The position numbers and the translations under genes are program-made. A stretch of 64,000 nt of DNA, taken from positions 289,289-353,288 of the forward strand of contig JAEUSY010000004.1 in the NCBI GenBank assembly GCA_016788295.1, in the 5' to 3' direction. Origin of the DNA: Flavobacteriales bacterium. Its GTDB lineage: Bacteria; Bacteroidota; Bacteroidia; Flavobacteriales_F; PHOS-HE28. The notes beneath the pieces were generated by a model. That model saw only the letters and a program-made list of their open reading frames with translations. It was not told the DNA's origin and did no database searches. Positions 8,877-17,614 of this stretch are shown here, piece by piece; position 1 is the first letter of the stretch, and the number at the start of each line of letters is the position of its first letter.

Positions 8877-10109
8877 TCACTCCACCACGAAGCGGGCCGT
8901 GGCGTTGAGGCCTGCGCCCATCAACCTCGCAACGTACATACCGGGACGCAGCGCGCTGACATCGAGCACACGGTCCGTAAGGCCACCGTTGCCATTGAAG
9001 TTGTCCTGCATCACCAAGCGACCGTTCATATCGGTGACCGTCAGCGAGATGCTGGCAGCAGGTGTATCCATAATGATGCGTGTGGCGCCGTTAGCAACAG
9101 GATTGGGGAATACGGCGAAGGTGGATGTGGCGGCCTCCTCCATGCCTACACCGCTCACCAGCTCCTGTGTGAAGGTCATGTTGCCATTGCTGCTTCCACC
9201 ATAGCCGATGAAAATGAGCTTCCAGATATTGCCTACTTGGTCCTGCACGAAGTAGGTCCGGTCCTGCGCGTACTCATACTGGAACGTGGTCATGTTGAAG
9301 GTCTTCCAATCGGAGCCGATGATGTTGATATCAGCGCTGAACTCCTCACCCCACCACTGGGCATTACCCGAGGGCACGCCATCCACTTGAAGGGCCGTTA
9401 CGTTCTTGTTCTGCAACACACCGGCCACAGGGTATGCTGTCGGGACGAAACCAACATACTTAGTGAAGAGCAGGTCCCAGGTGGCCGTGGCGGGTTCAGG
9501 GTTGAGCGTGGCCCCCGTGGCGAAACTGAAGTAACCGAAGTTCTTGCCCATGTAACCGGACTTCGAGAGCGAGGTGGTCACTTCCTCGGAACCATCGAGG
9601 TTGGCATAGGTGAACGAATAGGTGCCGCTAAGCAGCGAGTTGATGCGCAGCTTCTTGTAAGTGGCACTACCCAGATCGATCACGTAGACCTTGGCACCTA
9701 CGATGGCGTGGGTGATCATGTTGTAGATGCCCCAACCCACATTAACCCCATCGGGTTCAGAGAGGTTGTTGCCATTGTTGAGCGCACCAACGGACCAGTT
9801 TGTCTCTGAGTTGTGGATGACCGTCCAGTTCGTCTCATCGAATGTGTTCAAACCGGCCCAATCGGCAACGGGAACGTTGGTCTCCCAAATGGACAGGCCC
9901 TTTGCGGTGTTCACCCGGATGGAGGATGTGAAGCCGGTGATCTCGAAAGCCAGGTCCCAATCGGCCAAAGGAGCAGCGGCCACCTCGCCGTTCTGAAGGC
10001 TATAAAAGGTCTGGGAGGAATTGGCCGCACCGGTGGAAACAGTGACCGTGGTCTGAGCGGATAACGCAGTGGTAAGCACTGCGGCAAGAACAAGTGTATA
10101 GAGTCGCAT
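8877..10109 (-). CDS. HmuY-like secreted protein with T9SS type A sorting domain
   Basis: 410-residue exported protein: signal peptide 1-19 (ending LSAQ), HmuY-like region about 22-320, and a T9SS type A sorting domain about 330-410 (starts FPNP, contains VTDMNGRLV and DVSALRPGMYVARL). The middle shares with the neighbouring lipoprotein HmuY the elements WDLAFEI, VYVIDLG, TWDLLFTKYVG, YPVAGVL, GSDWKTFN and YFVQDQVGNIWKLIFIGY, so I call it a HmuY homologue from sequence pattern. It would be carried over the outer membrane by T9SS and released or anchored at the surface, possibly as a hemophore. The ATG at 10109 begins the signal peptide; upstream ATGs lack one. It heads the iron-receptor locus and sits behind a terminator at 10209. 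Confidence 0.75.
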   Translation of the reverse strand: MRLYTLVLAAVLTTALSAQTTVTVSTGAANSSQTFYSLQNGEVAAAPLADWDLAFEITGFTSSIRVNTAKGLSIWETNVPVADWAGLNTFDETNWTVIHNSETNWSVGALNNGNNLSEPDGVNVGWGIYNMITHAIVGAKVYVIDLGSATYKKLRINSLLSGTYSFTYANLDGSEEVTTSLSKSGYMGKNFGYFSFATGATLNPEPATATWDLLFTKYVGFVPTAYPVAGVLQNKNVTALQVDGVPSGNAQWWGEEFSADINIIGSDWKTFNMTTFQYEYAQDRTYFVQDQVGNIWKLIFIGYGGSSNGNMTFTQELVSGVGMEEAATSTFAVFPNPVANGATRIIMDTPAASISLTVTDMNGRLVMQDNFNGNGGLTDRVLDVSALRPGMYVARLMGAGLNATARFVVE

Positions 10110-10208
10110 TCGCGTGTAGGGGTTAGTTACGGTTTGCAAAGCAACCTGTGATGCCCATTGCACTGCGTCACAATACTGTCGAACGTCAAGACCATCCATG
10201 GATCTGAC

Positions 10209-10262
10209 AAAAATCAGCGAGGCCCGGGTCGTCCCGACGTATCGGGACTTCCCAGGCCTCGC
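10209..10262 (-). terminator. Rho-independent terminator of the 123-residue-repeat gene
   Basis: On the minus strand a long GC-rich hairpin, with arms GAGGCC...GTCCCGA and TCGGGAC...GGCCTC, is followed by GATTTTTG. It begins 20 nt after the stop codon at 10282, so the repeat gene and the downstream HmuY-like gene are separate transcription units. Confidence 0.85.
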
Positions 10263-10281
10263 CTTCACCGGACCTCCATTA

Positions 10282-13236
10282 TCAGTCCACCTTCGTGAAC
10301 CGATGCGTTGTTACACGGTCATCACTGACCATGCGAATGATGTACTGACCCACCGGCAGGGCCTTCACATCCAATACCATCTTTTCAACTCCTTTACCGA
10401 GCGCCATCGTCGCCGTGCGCTGGTTACCCTGCATGTCATACACCGCCATCTCGGTGCGTGAAGTGCGCTCGTTCACCAGTTCCAAGGTGATCTGGTCGAA
10501 AGCAGGCACAGGCCATGCATTAAGGATGGTCAACTGACCGCCTTTGTTGCCGCAAGCAACCACGTTGAACGGTGCACCTGCCACATCGAGGCTTGCGCAG
10601 ATGTTGTTGGCGATCACCAGACCGAGCACATCAACACCCGTGGTCACACCCAGTTCCACAATGCTCAGGTCGAGCGTGGCGGGGTCGTAAACAAGTGTGT
10701 GGATCGTGTAAAGGCCTTCGTTCGTCACCGTGAAGCTGGGGTCAGCGCTCACGTTCTGGATCGTCAACTCTGCACCGCTGGTGAGCACGTAAAGCACGCT
10801 ATAACCAGCGGGCACAACACTGTCACCGTTCGGGGTGGCACTGATGGTAAGGCCACCATCGTCCAGGCAGCCGTACTTGTTCACGCCGAGCGTACCGGCG
10901 TTGGCCGTGCAGCCTGCTTCGCAAGCCTCCACAGTGAAGACCGCACCTGCCACATCGAGGCTTGCGCAAATGTTGTTCGCGATCACCAGACCGAGCACAT
11001 CAACACCCGTGGTCACACCCAGTTCCACAATGCCCAGATCGAGCGTGGCGGGGTCGTAAACCAGCGTGTGGATCGTGTACAGACCTTCGTTCGTTACCGT
11101 GAAGCTTGGCTCGTTGCTCACATTCTGGATCGTCAGCTCTGCACCGCTGGTAAGCACGTAGAGCACGCTGTAGCCAGCGGGCACCAGGATATCACCATTC
11201 GGGGTGGCGCTGATCGTAAGGCCATCATCAGCCAGGCAACCGTACTTGTTCACGCCAAGCGTACCGGCGTTGGCCGTGCAACCGGCCTCGCATGCTTCCA
11301 CAGTAAAGGCCGCACCGGCAACATCGAGGCTTGCACAGATGTTGTTCGCGACCACCAGGCCCAGCACATCAACACCCGTGGTCACACCTAGTTCCACAAT
11401 GCTCAGGTCGAGCGTTGCGGGGTCGTACACCAGCGTGTGGATCGTGTACAGACCTTCGTTCGTTACCGTGAAGCTGGGGTCAGCGCTCACGTTCTGGATC
11501 GTCAGCTCTGCACCGCTGGTGAGCACGTAAAGCACGCTATAACCAGCGGGCACAACGCTGTCGCCGTTCGGGGTGGCACTGATGGTAAGGCCATCATCCT
11601 CAAGGCAACCGCTCTCATCCGCCAAAAGCGTTCCTGCATTGGCCTTGCACTCTTCGTCGCAGACGATCACTTTGATCGGGGCACCAGCAACATCGAGGGA
11701 TGCGCAAATGGTACCGCCGCCTTGGATCAACAGGCTGTTGACATCAAAACCAGTGGTCACACCAGGAACAACAATGCTGAGGTCGAGGGTGGCAGGGTCG
11801 TACACCAATGTATGGATGGTGTAATCACCGATCGAATTGACAGAGAAATCAGGCTCTGCACCGGCGTTCACGATGACCAACCCTTCACCTTGTGTAAGGA
11901 CGTAGGCGACCTGATAGCCTGCAGGAACGTAGGGAGCTGCGCTGTGAGCTGCGGACAGCATAGCCATGCCGTCGGTTAGACATACCTCTGCACCGCTGGC
12001 GACCAACGTACCGCTGCTTGGATCATCAACTAGTACGCTGGTACCGACCACATCAAGGCTAGCGCAAATGGAACCACCTCCCTGGATGAGCAACGAATTG
12101 ACATCGAAGCCGGTCGTAACACCCGGAACCACGATGCTCAGATCGAGCGTTGCAGGATCGTAGACCAAACGATGGATGGTGTAAAGACCGGTGGACGTAA
12201 CATTGAAAACCGGCTGCTCCGATACACCGAGAATGACAAGGCCAGTGCCTTGGGTCAGCACGAAGATGCTCGAATATCCAGTGGGGATCACTTGATCGCC
12301 ATTGGAAATACCACCGATCCATGTTCCGCCTTCCTGCAGACAATCCGTCGGCTTGAAACCGGAGAGGGTTCCCGCGAATGCGGTGCATTCCACAGCACAT
12401 TCAGCGACCGTGACAGGAGCGCCTGCAACATCGAGCGCTGCGCAGATGGGGCCGCCGCCTTGGATCAACAATGAATTCACGTCGAAACCGGTTGTAACAC
12501 CGGGCTCTACGACCCCAAGATCCAGCGTGGTCGGATCAAAAACAAGCGTATGGATCGTGTAATCGCCAGGTGCATCCACTTCGAAAGCAGGCTCTCCTCC
12601 GGCATTTACAATGACCAGACCAGCACCACGGGTCAGCACGTATGCGACCGTGTAGCCCTGAGGCACATAAGGCGCTACGCCAACTGATGCTGAAACGATC
12701 GCAGCTCCATTTTCAAGGCAAACATCAGAAGCGGTCGCAACGAGACTACCAGCATCGGGGTTATCAACTAAAATGCTGGCACCGGTCACGTCCAGCGCAG
12801 CACAAATGGTTCCGCCGCCTTGTATCAACAAGGAGTTCACGTCGAAACCTGTCGTAACACCGGGTTCAACAATGCTGAGGTCAAGGGTATTGGGGTTGTA
12901 CACCAAGCGATGCACGGTGTACAGTCCCGTTTCCTGCACCAGGAACGTTGGGTTGTTCGAGACCGCTTGGATAACAAGACCTTCACCTTTCGTAAGGACG
13001 AACAGGACCTGATAACCAGCGGGAACGACCTGCCCTCCATTGGAAATGGCACCGATATACGTACCACCGACCTGGAGGCAATCCGTGGCCTTGAAGCCAC
13101 GCAAGGTGCCAGCCTGAGCAACACAATTAGTTCCGCCTTGAGCGGAAGCACCAATAGACCAAGCCATGAAGATGCCCACCGAGAGCATCTTCACAGCCCG
13201 GGCCCAATTGGTCGGGATGAGTCCGGAGTTTTTCAT
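10282..13236 (-). CDS. Surface protein of seven 123-residue repeats with T9SS type A sorting domain
   Basis: 984 residues: signal peptide about 1-33 (ending GASAQ), seven tandem repeats of exactly 123 residues (38-898), and a C-terminal T9SS type A sorting domain (about 899-984, with AWPVPAFDQI, VYDMQGNQ and LPVGQYIIRM). Each repeat has VP.GY..L.VLT.G, a GLYTIH.LVYDP.TLDL.IV core and a closing ICA.LDV.G, usually with paired cysteines. Units 1 and 3 match each other best, as do 2 and 4, while 5-7 are nearly identical. Function is unknown; an adhesin or surface-layer role is inference. It is monocistronic with a clear terminator; no -7 box was found within about 50 nt of the ATG. Confidence 0.85.
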   Translation of the reverse strand: MKNSGLIPTNWARAVKMLSVGIFMAWSIGASAQGGTNCVAQAGTLRGFKATDCLQVGGTYIGAISNGGQVVPAGYQVLFVLTKGEGLVIQAVSNNPTFLVQETGLYTVHRLVYNPNTLDLSIVEPGVTTGFDVNSLLIQGGGTICAALDVTGASILVDNPDAGSLVATASDVCLENGAAIVSASVGVAPYVPQGYTVAYVLTRGAGLVIVNAGGEPAFEVDAPGDYTIHTLVFDPTTLDLGVVEPGVTTGFDVNSLLIQGGGPICAALDVAGAPVTVAECAVECTAFAGTLSGFKPTDCLQEGGTWIGGISNGDQVIPTGYSSIFVLTQGTGLVILGVSEQPVFNVTSTGLYTIHRLVYDPATLDLSIVVPGVTTGFDVNSLLIQGGGSICASLDVVGTSVLVDDPSSGTLVASGAEVCLTDGMAMLSAAHSAAPYVPAGYQVAYVLTQGEGLVIVNAGAEPDFSVNSIGDYTIHTLVYDPATLDLSIVVPGVTTGFDVNSLLIQGGGTICASLDVAGAPIKVIVCDEECKANAGTLLADESGCLEDDGLTISATPNGDSVVPAGYSVLYVLTSGAELTIQNVSADPSFTVTNEGLYTIHTLVYDPATLDLSIVELGVTTGVDVLGLVVANNICASLDVAGAAFTVEACEAGCTANAGTLGVNKYGCLADDGLTISATPNGDILVPAGYSVLYVLTSGAELTIQNVSNEPSFTVTNEGLYTIHTLVYDPATLDLGIVELGVTTGVDVLGLVIANNICASLDVAGAVFTVEACEAGCTANAGTLGVNKYGCLDDGGLTISATPNGDSVVPAGYSVLYVLTSGAELTIQNVSADPSFTVTNEGLYTIHTLVYDPATLDLSIVELGVTTGVDVLGLVIANNICASLDVAGAPFNVVACGNKGGQLTILNAWPVPAFDQITLELVNERTSRTEMAVYDMQGNQRTATMALGKGVEKMVLDVKALPVGQYIIRMVSDDRVTTHRFTKVD
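10543..13125 (-). repeat. Seven in-frame tandem repeats, 369-bp period
   Basis: Units begin at 13125, 12756, 12387, 12018, 11649, 11280 and 10911 (minus strand) and every unit is 369 bp with no net indel. Codons 1 of units 1, 3, 5, 6 and 7 encode Cys. The last three units are almost identical, pointing to recent duplication; the first four form an A-B-A-B pattern. Confidence 0.92.
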
Positions 13237-13333
13237 TGGGTTTAGGTTAGGGGATTAGGTCTTTCGGAACCTTTGCTCTTTGGCCAGGCTCCGAAGAGAT
13301 GAACAATGGATGGTGGAAATGGTTCGGGAAGGG

Positions 13334-14920
13334 TCAGAATTCCAACAGGAATTTCCGCTCCAGCATGCCCGAACGTAGTGCAGGGTCAAGGAACCCCATG
13401 CTCAGTAGTTGTACGGGGTAGTTCGGGAACTCGGTCGAACGCACCGGCGTGGCACCAAGCTCAAAAAGAGCATTGCGGCCTTGGGCATTGGTGTAGATCA
13501 CATGGCCCTTTTCCAACGGCAAGGAGAGTTCACTTACGTGCTGAACGTAGGGGACCGTATACCCGGCATAGAAATTAAGCGAGGTGCCACCTTCAGCCAC
13601 ACTGCCGAAACGATCGGGCCCAAGACCGCGCCCTGCCACCCATTTGCCCACTTGTGCATTGGCCTGATAGGAAAGGATGGAAGGATAGATACTGGTGTTG
13701 ATCACGAGACCGACCCCGATCATCAGCACGAAAGAGGCTTGGAACAAGGTCACACTTGTATTCCGAATGCGATGGTACAACGCAACGGACGCCGGCAGGA
13801 AGATCAAGGCCAGCGCCCACATCCGATCCTCCGAGGGGAAAGCGACCCATGCCAACCAGAACGCCGCCATGGCGAGCAATACTGCCAGGCCGGTCTGCGC
13901 ATAACGCTGCCACCGCATCGGTTCATTCGGCCACGCCCTGGCGGCCAGCACAGCGAACAAAGGCACGATCACATACAGGTAGTGCGGCAACTTGAAATGC
14001 GAGAGCGACAATGCGCCGAACACGAGTACCACACCCGAGATCGTAACGTACTCAGGCAAGCGCTCGCCGCGAAGTATCGACCTCAGTGTCTTCCACATAC
14101 CCAAGAGCACGAACAATGTCCACGGCAATAGCTGCCACACTACTTCATGCGTGAAGAACAACGCCGTGGAATCATCCTTCCAGCGGTTCTCTCCCGTGAT
14201 GCGTCCAAAACTCTGCTCCCAGAAATAGAAACGCAGACCGTGCATGCCGTACTGTTCGTAAAGGCCGATGCACATGGGGACAAGGGCAAGGGCCACCAGG
14301 ACCGGGACCACCAGCCAACGTAGATCGCGCAGAACGTTCCACTGGCGCGCCAGCAAAACGTGTCCGCCGAGCGCGAGCACCGGTGCCACCGCACCCATGG
14401 GCCCCTTCACCAACATGCCCGAAGCGATCGCGGCTGAAAGTAGAATGAGCTGCCACCAACGCCTTTCCTCGAGCCACGCCGCACCCGCCCAGATGGCTGT
14501 GATGACCGACGCTGTAAGGATGGTATCACAACGCACATCGTTGGTCATGAGCAGGAAGGCCGCGCTGCTGCCCAACATAAGCACCGCCCGGCGGGCCACC
14601 TCATCCCCATGGAACATTCGAACGAATCGATGGGTACTGAAAAGCCCGAGGAGAGCGTAGAGGATGCTCGGCAGCTTGTAGCTCCAGTTATGGATCCCGA
14701 AGATCTTGAAGGAAAGCGCCGAAAGCCAGAAGAGGAGGGGCGGCTTGTCCAAGTAGTCCTCGCCGCGATGGTAGAGCTTCAACCAGTTGTCCTGTTGGAG
14801 CATATCGGCCGACATGGCCGCGTACTGGGCAGCATCCACCTCCATGACATCCAGCACAGCACCGAAACCGACCACAACAACGATGGCGGCGAGGGCGAGA
14901 CGGTATGCAAGGGTGCTCAT
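13334..14920 (-). CDS. GT39/ArnT-like membrane glycosyltransferase
   Basis: 528-residue polytopic protein of the PMT/ArnT (GT-C) superfamily, which transfers sugars from polyprenyl-phosphate donors on the periplasmic side. The N-terminus has a signal-anchor helix, then the catalytic-loop acidic motif VDAAQYA near residue 29 and the DKPPLLFWL motif near 58, both typical of the family. Around 11 hydrophobic segments follow, then a C-terminal periplasmic tail. The acceptor (lipid A, protein or other glycan) cannot be told. It is single-gene, divergent from the sensor kinase at 15000, with a TACTTTCG box 10 nt upstream. Confidence 0.8.
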   Translation of the reverse strand: MSTLAYRLALAAIVVVVGFGAVLDVMEVDAAQYAAMSADMLQQDNWLKLYHRGEDYLDKPPLLFWLSALSFKIFGIHNWSYKLPSILYALLGLFSTHRFVRMFHGDEVARRAVLMLGSSAAFLLMTNDVRCDTILTASVITAIWAGAAWLEERRWWQLILLSAAIASGMLVKGPMGAVAPVLALGGHVLLARQWNVLRDLRWLVVPVLVALALVPMCIGLYEQYGMHGLRFYFWEQSFGRITGENRWKDDSTALFFTHEVVWQLLPWTLFVLLGMWKTLRSILRGERLPEYVTISGVVLVFGALSLSHFKLPHYLYVIVPLFAVLAARAWPNEPMRWQRYAQTGLAVLLAMAAFWLAWVAFPSEDRMWALALIFLPASVALYHRIRNTSVTLFQASFVLMIGVGLVINTSIYPSILSYQANAQVGKWVAGRGLGPDRFGSVAEGGTSLNFYAGYTVPYVQHVSELSLPLEKGHVIYTNAQGRNALFELGATPVRSTEFPNYPVQLLSMGFLDPALRSGMLERKFLLEF

Positions 14921-14930
14921 GAACGGGATG

Positions 14931-14938
14931 GCGAAAGT
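14931..14938 (-). promoter_or_regulatory. -7 promoter box (TACTTTCG) for the GT39 gene
   Basis: TACTTTCG on the minus strand ends 10 nt before the ATG at 14920, giving a very short predicted leader. It is the TAnnTTYG form seen before other genes here. Confidence 0.45.
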
Positions 14939-14999
14939 AAAAGCCTTGTTAATGACCGGGGTGCCAACGTGTGCCCCAGCTTAACATTGCACAACGGCC

Positions 15000-16325
15000 A
15001 TGGGACGAAAAGCGATAGGTACGCTGATCCTGCTGGCCACCCTGAGCGTGATCGGGGTGGTCCTGATCCAGTTGCTTTGGCTCAGGCAGGCATCCCACTA
15101 CAGGAATGAGCAGATGGCCCTGAACCGGGAACGAGCGCTTCAATTGGAGAAGCAGTTCAACGACCGGGTTGTTATCGCGCTCACCGATGTTACCGAACAG
15201 ATACTCTCGATGACCAAGGACCCGAGCGATCTGTATGACGCTGTGAAGCAGGAGCGCCCGAACTACTTCGCGGTCACCATCAACGATACGCTCCACCCCT
15301 ACCTGCTTGAATCGCTTTTGAGAAAGGAGTTCAGTAGACGGAATATTCAAGAGGATTTTGAATATGGGATCTATGACTGTTTCACTGACAGTGTTGTTTA
15401 CGGCAACTATGTTTCATTCGACACACTGCGGACCGACACCGTGCAGCACACCAAGTTGCAGAAGTTGGACAAGGACGGGCACTACTTCGGGGTCTACTTC
15501 CCCAGCAGGAAAAGCACACTGTGGGAGGAAGATGTGCACAGTGGCTGGACGTGGATATTCCCGACCATCGTTACCCTGATCGTCTTCAGCTTTTTCGCGT
15601 ACAGCGTGTGGGTGATCCTGAAACAGAAGAAGCTCAGCGAGATGAAGAACGACTTCATCGGCAACATGACACACGAGCTGAAGACACCGATAAGCACCAT
15701 TGCGTTGAGCAGTGAAGTGATCGCGGACCCACAGATCATCAAGGAACCCGAGCGATTGCAGGCCTATGCACAGATCATACGCAGTGAGAATGAACGGCTC
15801 CGCAATCAAGTGGAACGTGTTCTGCAACTGGCCACCCTTGACAAGGATGAACTCCATCTGAAACGCGAACGGGTGGAGATGAACCAGGTGGCGCAGGAGG
15901 TGGCAGAACACTTCAGACTGCCCCTGGCAGAGCGGAGGGTAAAGCTGGACCTTCAATTGGCGGCCGCACAGAGCGTTGTTATCGGAGACCGCATGCACCT
16001 GGTAAACGTGGTGACCAATCTGTTGGACAATGCACTGAAGTATGGCCCGGACGATTCAGTCATCCGCCTAAGAACACTGCAAAAGGGCGGAGAGTTCCTG
16101 CTAGCGGTCGAAGACCAGGGGATCGGCATCCGCAAGGAGGACCTCAAGCACATCTTCGAACGATTCTATCGCGTGCATACCGGCAATGTGCATAATGTGA
16201 AGGGATTCGGCCTTGGGCTTCACTATGTGCAACAGATCGCCCACGCACACAATGGTGGTGTGAGCGTTCAGAGCGAACCGGGCAAGGGCAGCACCTTTAC
16301 CCTTTCACTTCCGCTTACCTTGTAG
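15000..16325 (+). CDS. Membrane sensor histidine kinase
   Basis: 441 residues. One membrane helix about 7-27, an extracytoplasmic sensor of about 155 residues, a second helix about 185-207, HisKA with the phospho-acceptor His225 in MTHELKTP, and a HATPase domain with N-box (NVVTNLLDNALKYG), G1 (EDQGIGI) and G2 (GFGLGLHY). It autophosphorylates and passes phosphate to the OmpR-type regulator encoded 20 nt downstream. The pair resembles Bacteroidota RprX/RprY by organisation; the signal is unknown. The ATG at 15000 begins directly at the first membrane helix. Confidence 0.88.
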   Translation: MGRKAIGTLILLATLSVIGVVLIQLLWLRQASHYRNEQMALNRERALQLEKQFNDRVVIALTDVTEQILSMTKDPSDLYDAVKQERPNYFAVTINDTLHPYLLESLLRKEFSRRNIQEDFEYGIYDCFTDSVVYGNYVSFDTLRTDTVQHTKLQKLDKDGHYFGVYFPSRKSTLWEEDVHSGWTWIFPTIVTLIVFSFFAYSVWVILKQKKLSEMKNDFIGNMTHELKTPISTIALSSEVIADPQIIKEPERLQAYAQIIRSENERLRNQVERVLQLATLDKDELHLKRERVEMNQVAQEVAEHFRLPLAERRVKLDLQLAAAQSVVIGDRMHLVNVVTNLLDNALKYGPDDSVIRLRTLQKGGEFLLAVEDQGIGIRKEDLKHIFERFYRVHTGNVHNVKGFGLGLHYVQQIAHAHNGGVSVQSEPGKGSTFTLSLPLTL

Positions 16326-16345
16326 TACGGGAAAGATCACAGACC

Positions 16346-17047
16346 ATGAGCGAACAAAAAGCGACCATCCTGCTCGTAGAGGACGACCTCAACCTCGGCT
16401 TTGTGATCCAAGATGCATTGAAGCGCCGTGGGTTCACCGTACATCTCTGCCGCGATGGCAAGGAGGGCCTTCGCAAGTTCAACGAGCAGCCTTACGACCT
16501 GTGCGTGCTGGATGTGATGTTGCCACAGAAGGACGGGTTCAGTCTGGCGGAGGACATCCGCATGGTGAATGCGTTGGTGCCGATCGTATTCCTCACCGCC
16601 AAGAGCCAGACCGAGGACCGGATCGCTGGTTTCAAGGCAGGCGGTGATGACTATCTCACCAAACCGTTCAGCCACGAGGAGCTCATCCTGCGCATTGAGG
16701 CGATCCTTCGCCGTACACAGGGCAAGGAGGATGAAGCTCGCGAGCGCGACCGCTTCGAAGTGGGCGACTACACCTTCGACCACCGTAACCTGGTGCTAAG
16801 CCACCCGACCGAGGAACGTAAGCTCACGAAAAAGGAGGCTGAAGTATTGCGATTGCTATGCCTGCATGCAGACCAAGTGCTGCCACGCGAGCTGGTGCTG
16901 AACATGGTATGGGGCGATGACACCTACTTCCTGGGACGCAGTCTGGACGTGTTCATCAGCCGACTGCGCAAATACCTGAAGCTCGACCCCAAGGTGCAGA
17001 TCGTGAACGTGCATGGCGTGGGCTTCAAGTTGGTGATCGACCGCTGA
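16346..17047 (+). CDS. OmpR/PhoB-family response regulator
   Basis: 233 residues: receiver domain 1-125 with the acidic pocket (EDD near 12-14), phospho-acceptor Asp56 in VLDVMLP and Lys106 in TKPFSHEE, then a winged-helix Trans_reg_C domain (about 140-230, with LTKKEAEVLRLL and SLDVFISRLRKYL). It is the likely partner of the kinase immediately upstream in the same operon and should bind DNA as a dimer once phosphorylated. Targets are not evident. Confidence 0.9.
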   Translation: MSEQKATILLVEDDLNLGFVIQDALKRRGFTVHLCRDGKEGLRKFNEQPYDLCVLDVMLPQKDGFSLAEDIRMVNALVPIVFLTAKSQTEDRIAGFKAGGDDYLTKPFSHEELILRIEAILRRTQGKEDEARERDRFEVGDYTFDHRNLVLSHPTEERKLTKKEAEVLRLLCLHADQVLPRELVLNMVWGDDTYFLGRSLDVFISRLRKYLKLDPKVQIVNVHGVGFKLVIDR

Positions 17048-17120
17048 TGACCGTGGTATGGAACGCAGAAGGCGCGCCCTTGCGGACACGCCTTCCATCT
17101 GTGGCGTCGTAATACGTAGC

Positions 17121-17576
17121 TCAGCCCCCACTGAGCAGCCGCTTCACGAGCGCCGCTATTTGTGCGCCATCGGCCTTGCCGGCAAGACGTTTATTCGCCT
17201 CACCGATCACACGGCCCATGGCCTTCATGTCGTTCACACCCAGTTCGGCCACCAAGGCCACCACGGCCTCTTCCAGCTCCGCATTGGACATCCGCTTGGG
17301 CAGGTAGGCCTCTATCACCGAAGCCTGTGCCTCCTCTTCTGCGGCCAGATCTGCACGGCCCTGCTGGCTGTAGATGGCCGCGCTCTCCTGCCGTTGCTTG
17401 TGCAGCTTCTGCAGGATCTTCATGCCTACGGCCTCATCCAGCCCGGCACCTGCGCCCTCCTTGGTGAGTTCGAGCAGAATGGCGCTCTTGATGGCACGCA
17501 GTGCGTTCAGCTTGTCCTTTTCACGGGCCAGCATCGCCGAACGGATGTCGGCATCGATACGCTGTTGGAGTTCCAT
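17121..17576 (-). CDS. yqeY: GatB/YqeY domain protein
   Basis: 151-residue YqeY-family protein, related to the tail domain of the GatB subunit of tRNA-dependent amidotransferase; role likely tRNA-associated but not settled. It has the family N-terminus (RIDADIRSAMLAREKDKLNALR) and the GMKILQKLHKQRQES segment. ATG at 17576 was chosen because it matches the family start; a TTG six codons upstream (17594) is also open. It follows ftsZ by 38 nt on the same strand and is probably the last gene of the dcw operon. Confidence 0.85.
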   Translation of the reverse strand: MELQQRIDADIRSAMLAREKDKLNALRAIKSAILLELTKEGAGAGLDEAVGMKILQKLHKQRQESAAIYSQQGRADLAAEEEAQASVIEAYLPKRMSNAELEEAVVALVAELGVNDMKAMGRVIGEANKRLAGKADGAQIAALVKRLLSGG

Positions 17577-17614
17577 GGTGTTGGTGTTCGTCAACCGTTC
17601 CCCATTGCAGGAGT

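Noticed and set aside
10543..13125. CRISPR-like or non-coding satellite array
   Set aside because: The repeats are 369 bp, in frame, and encode a signal-peptide protein with a T9SS domain; there are no short repeats with unique spacers.
17068..17095. Hairpin GAAGGCG...CGCCTTC between the response regulator and yqeY
   Set aside because: Seven-bp stem with a 14-nt loop and no T tract; too weak to call a terminator.
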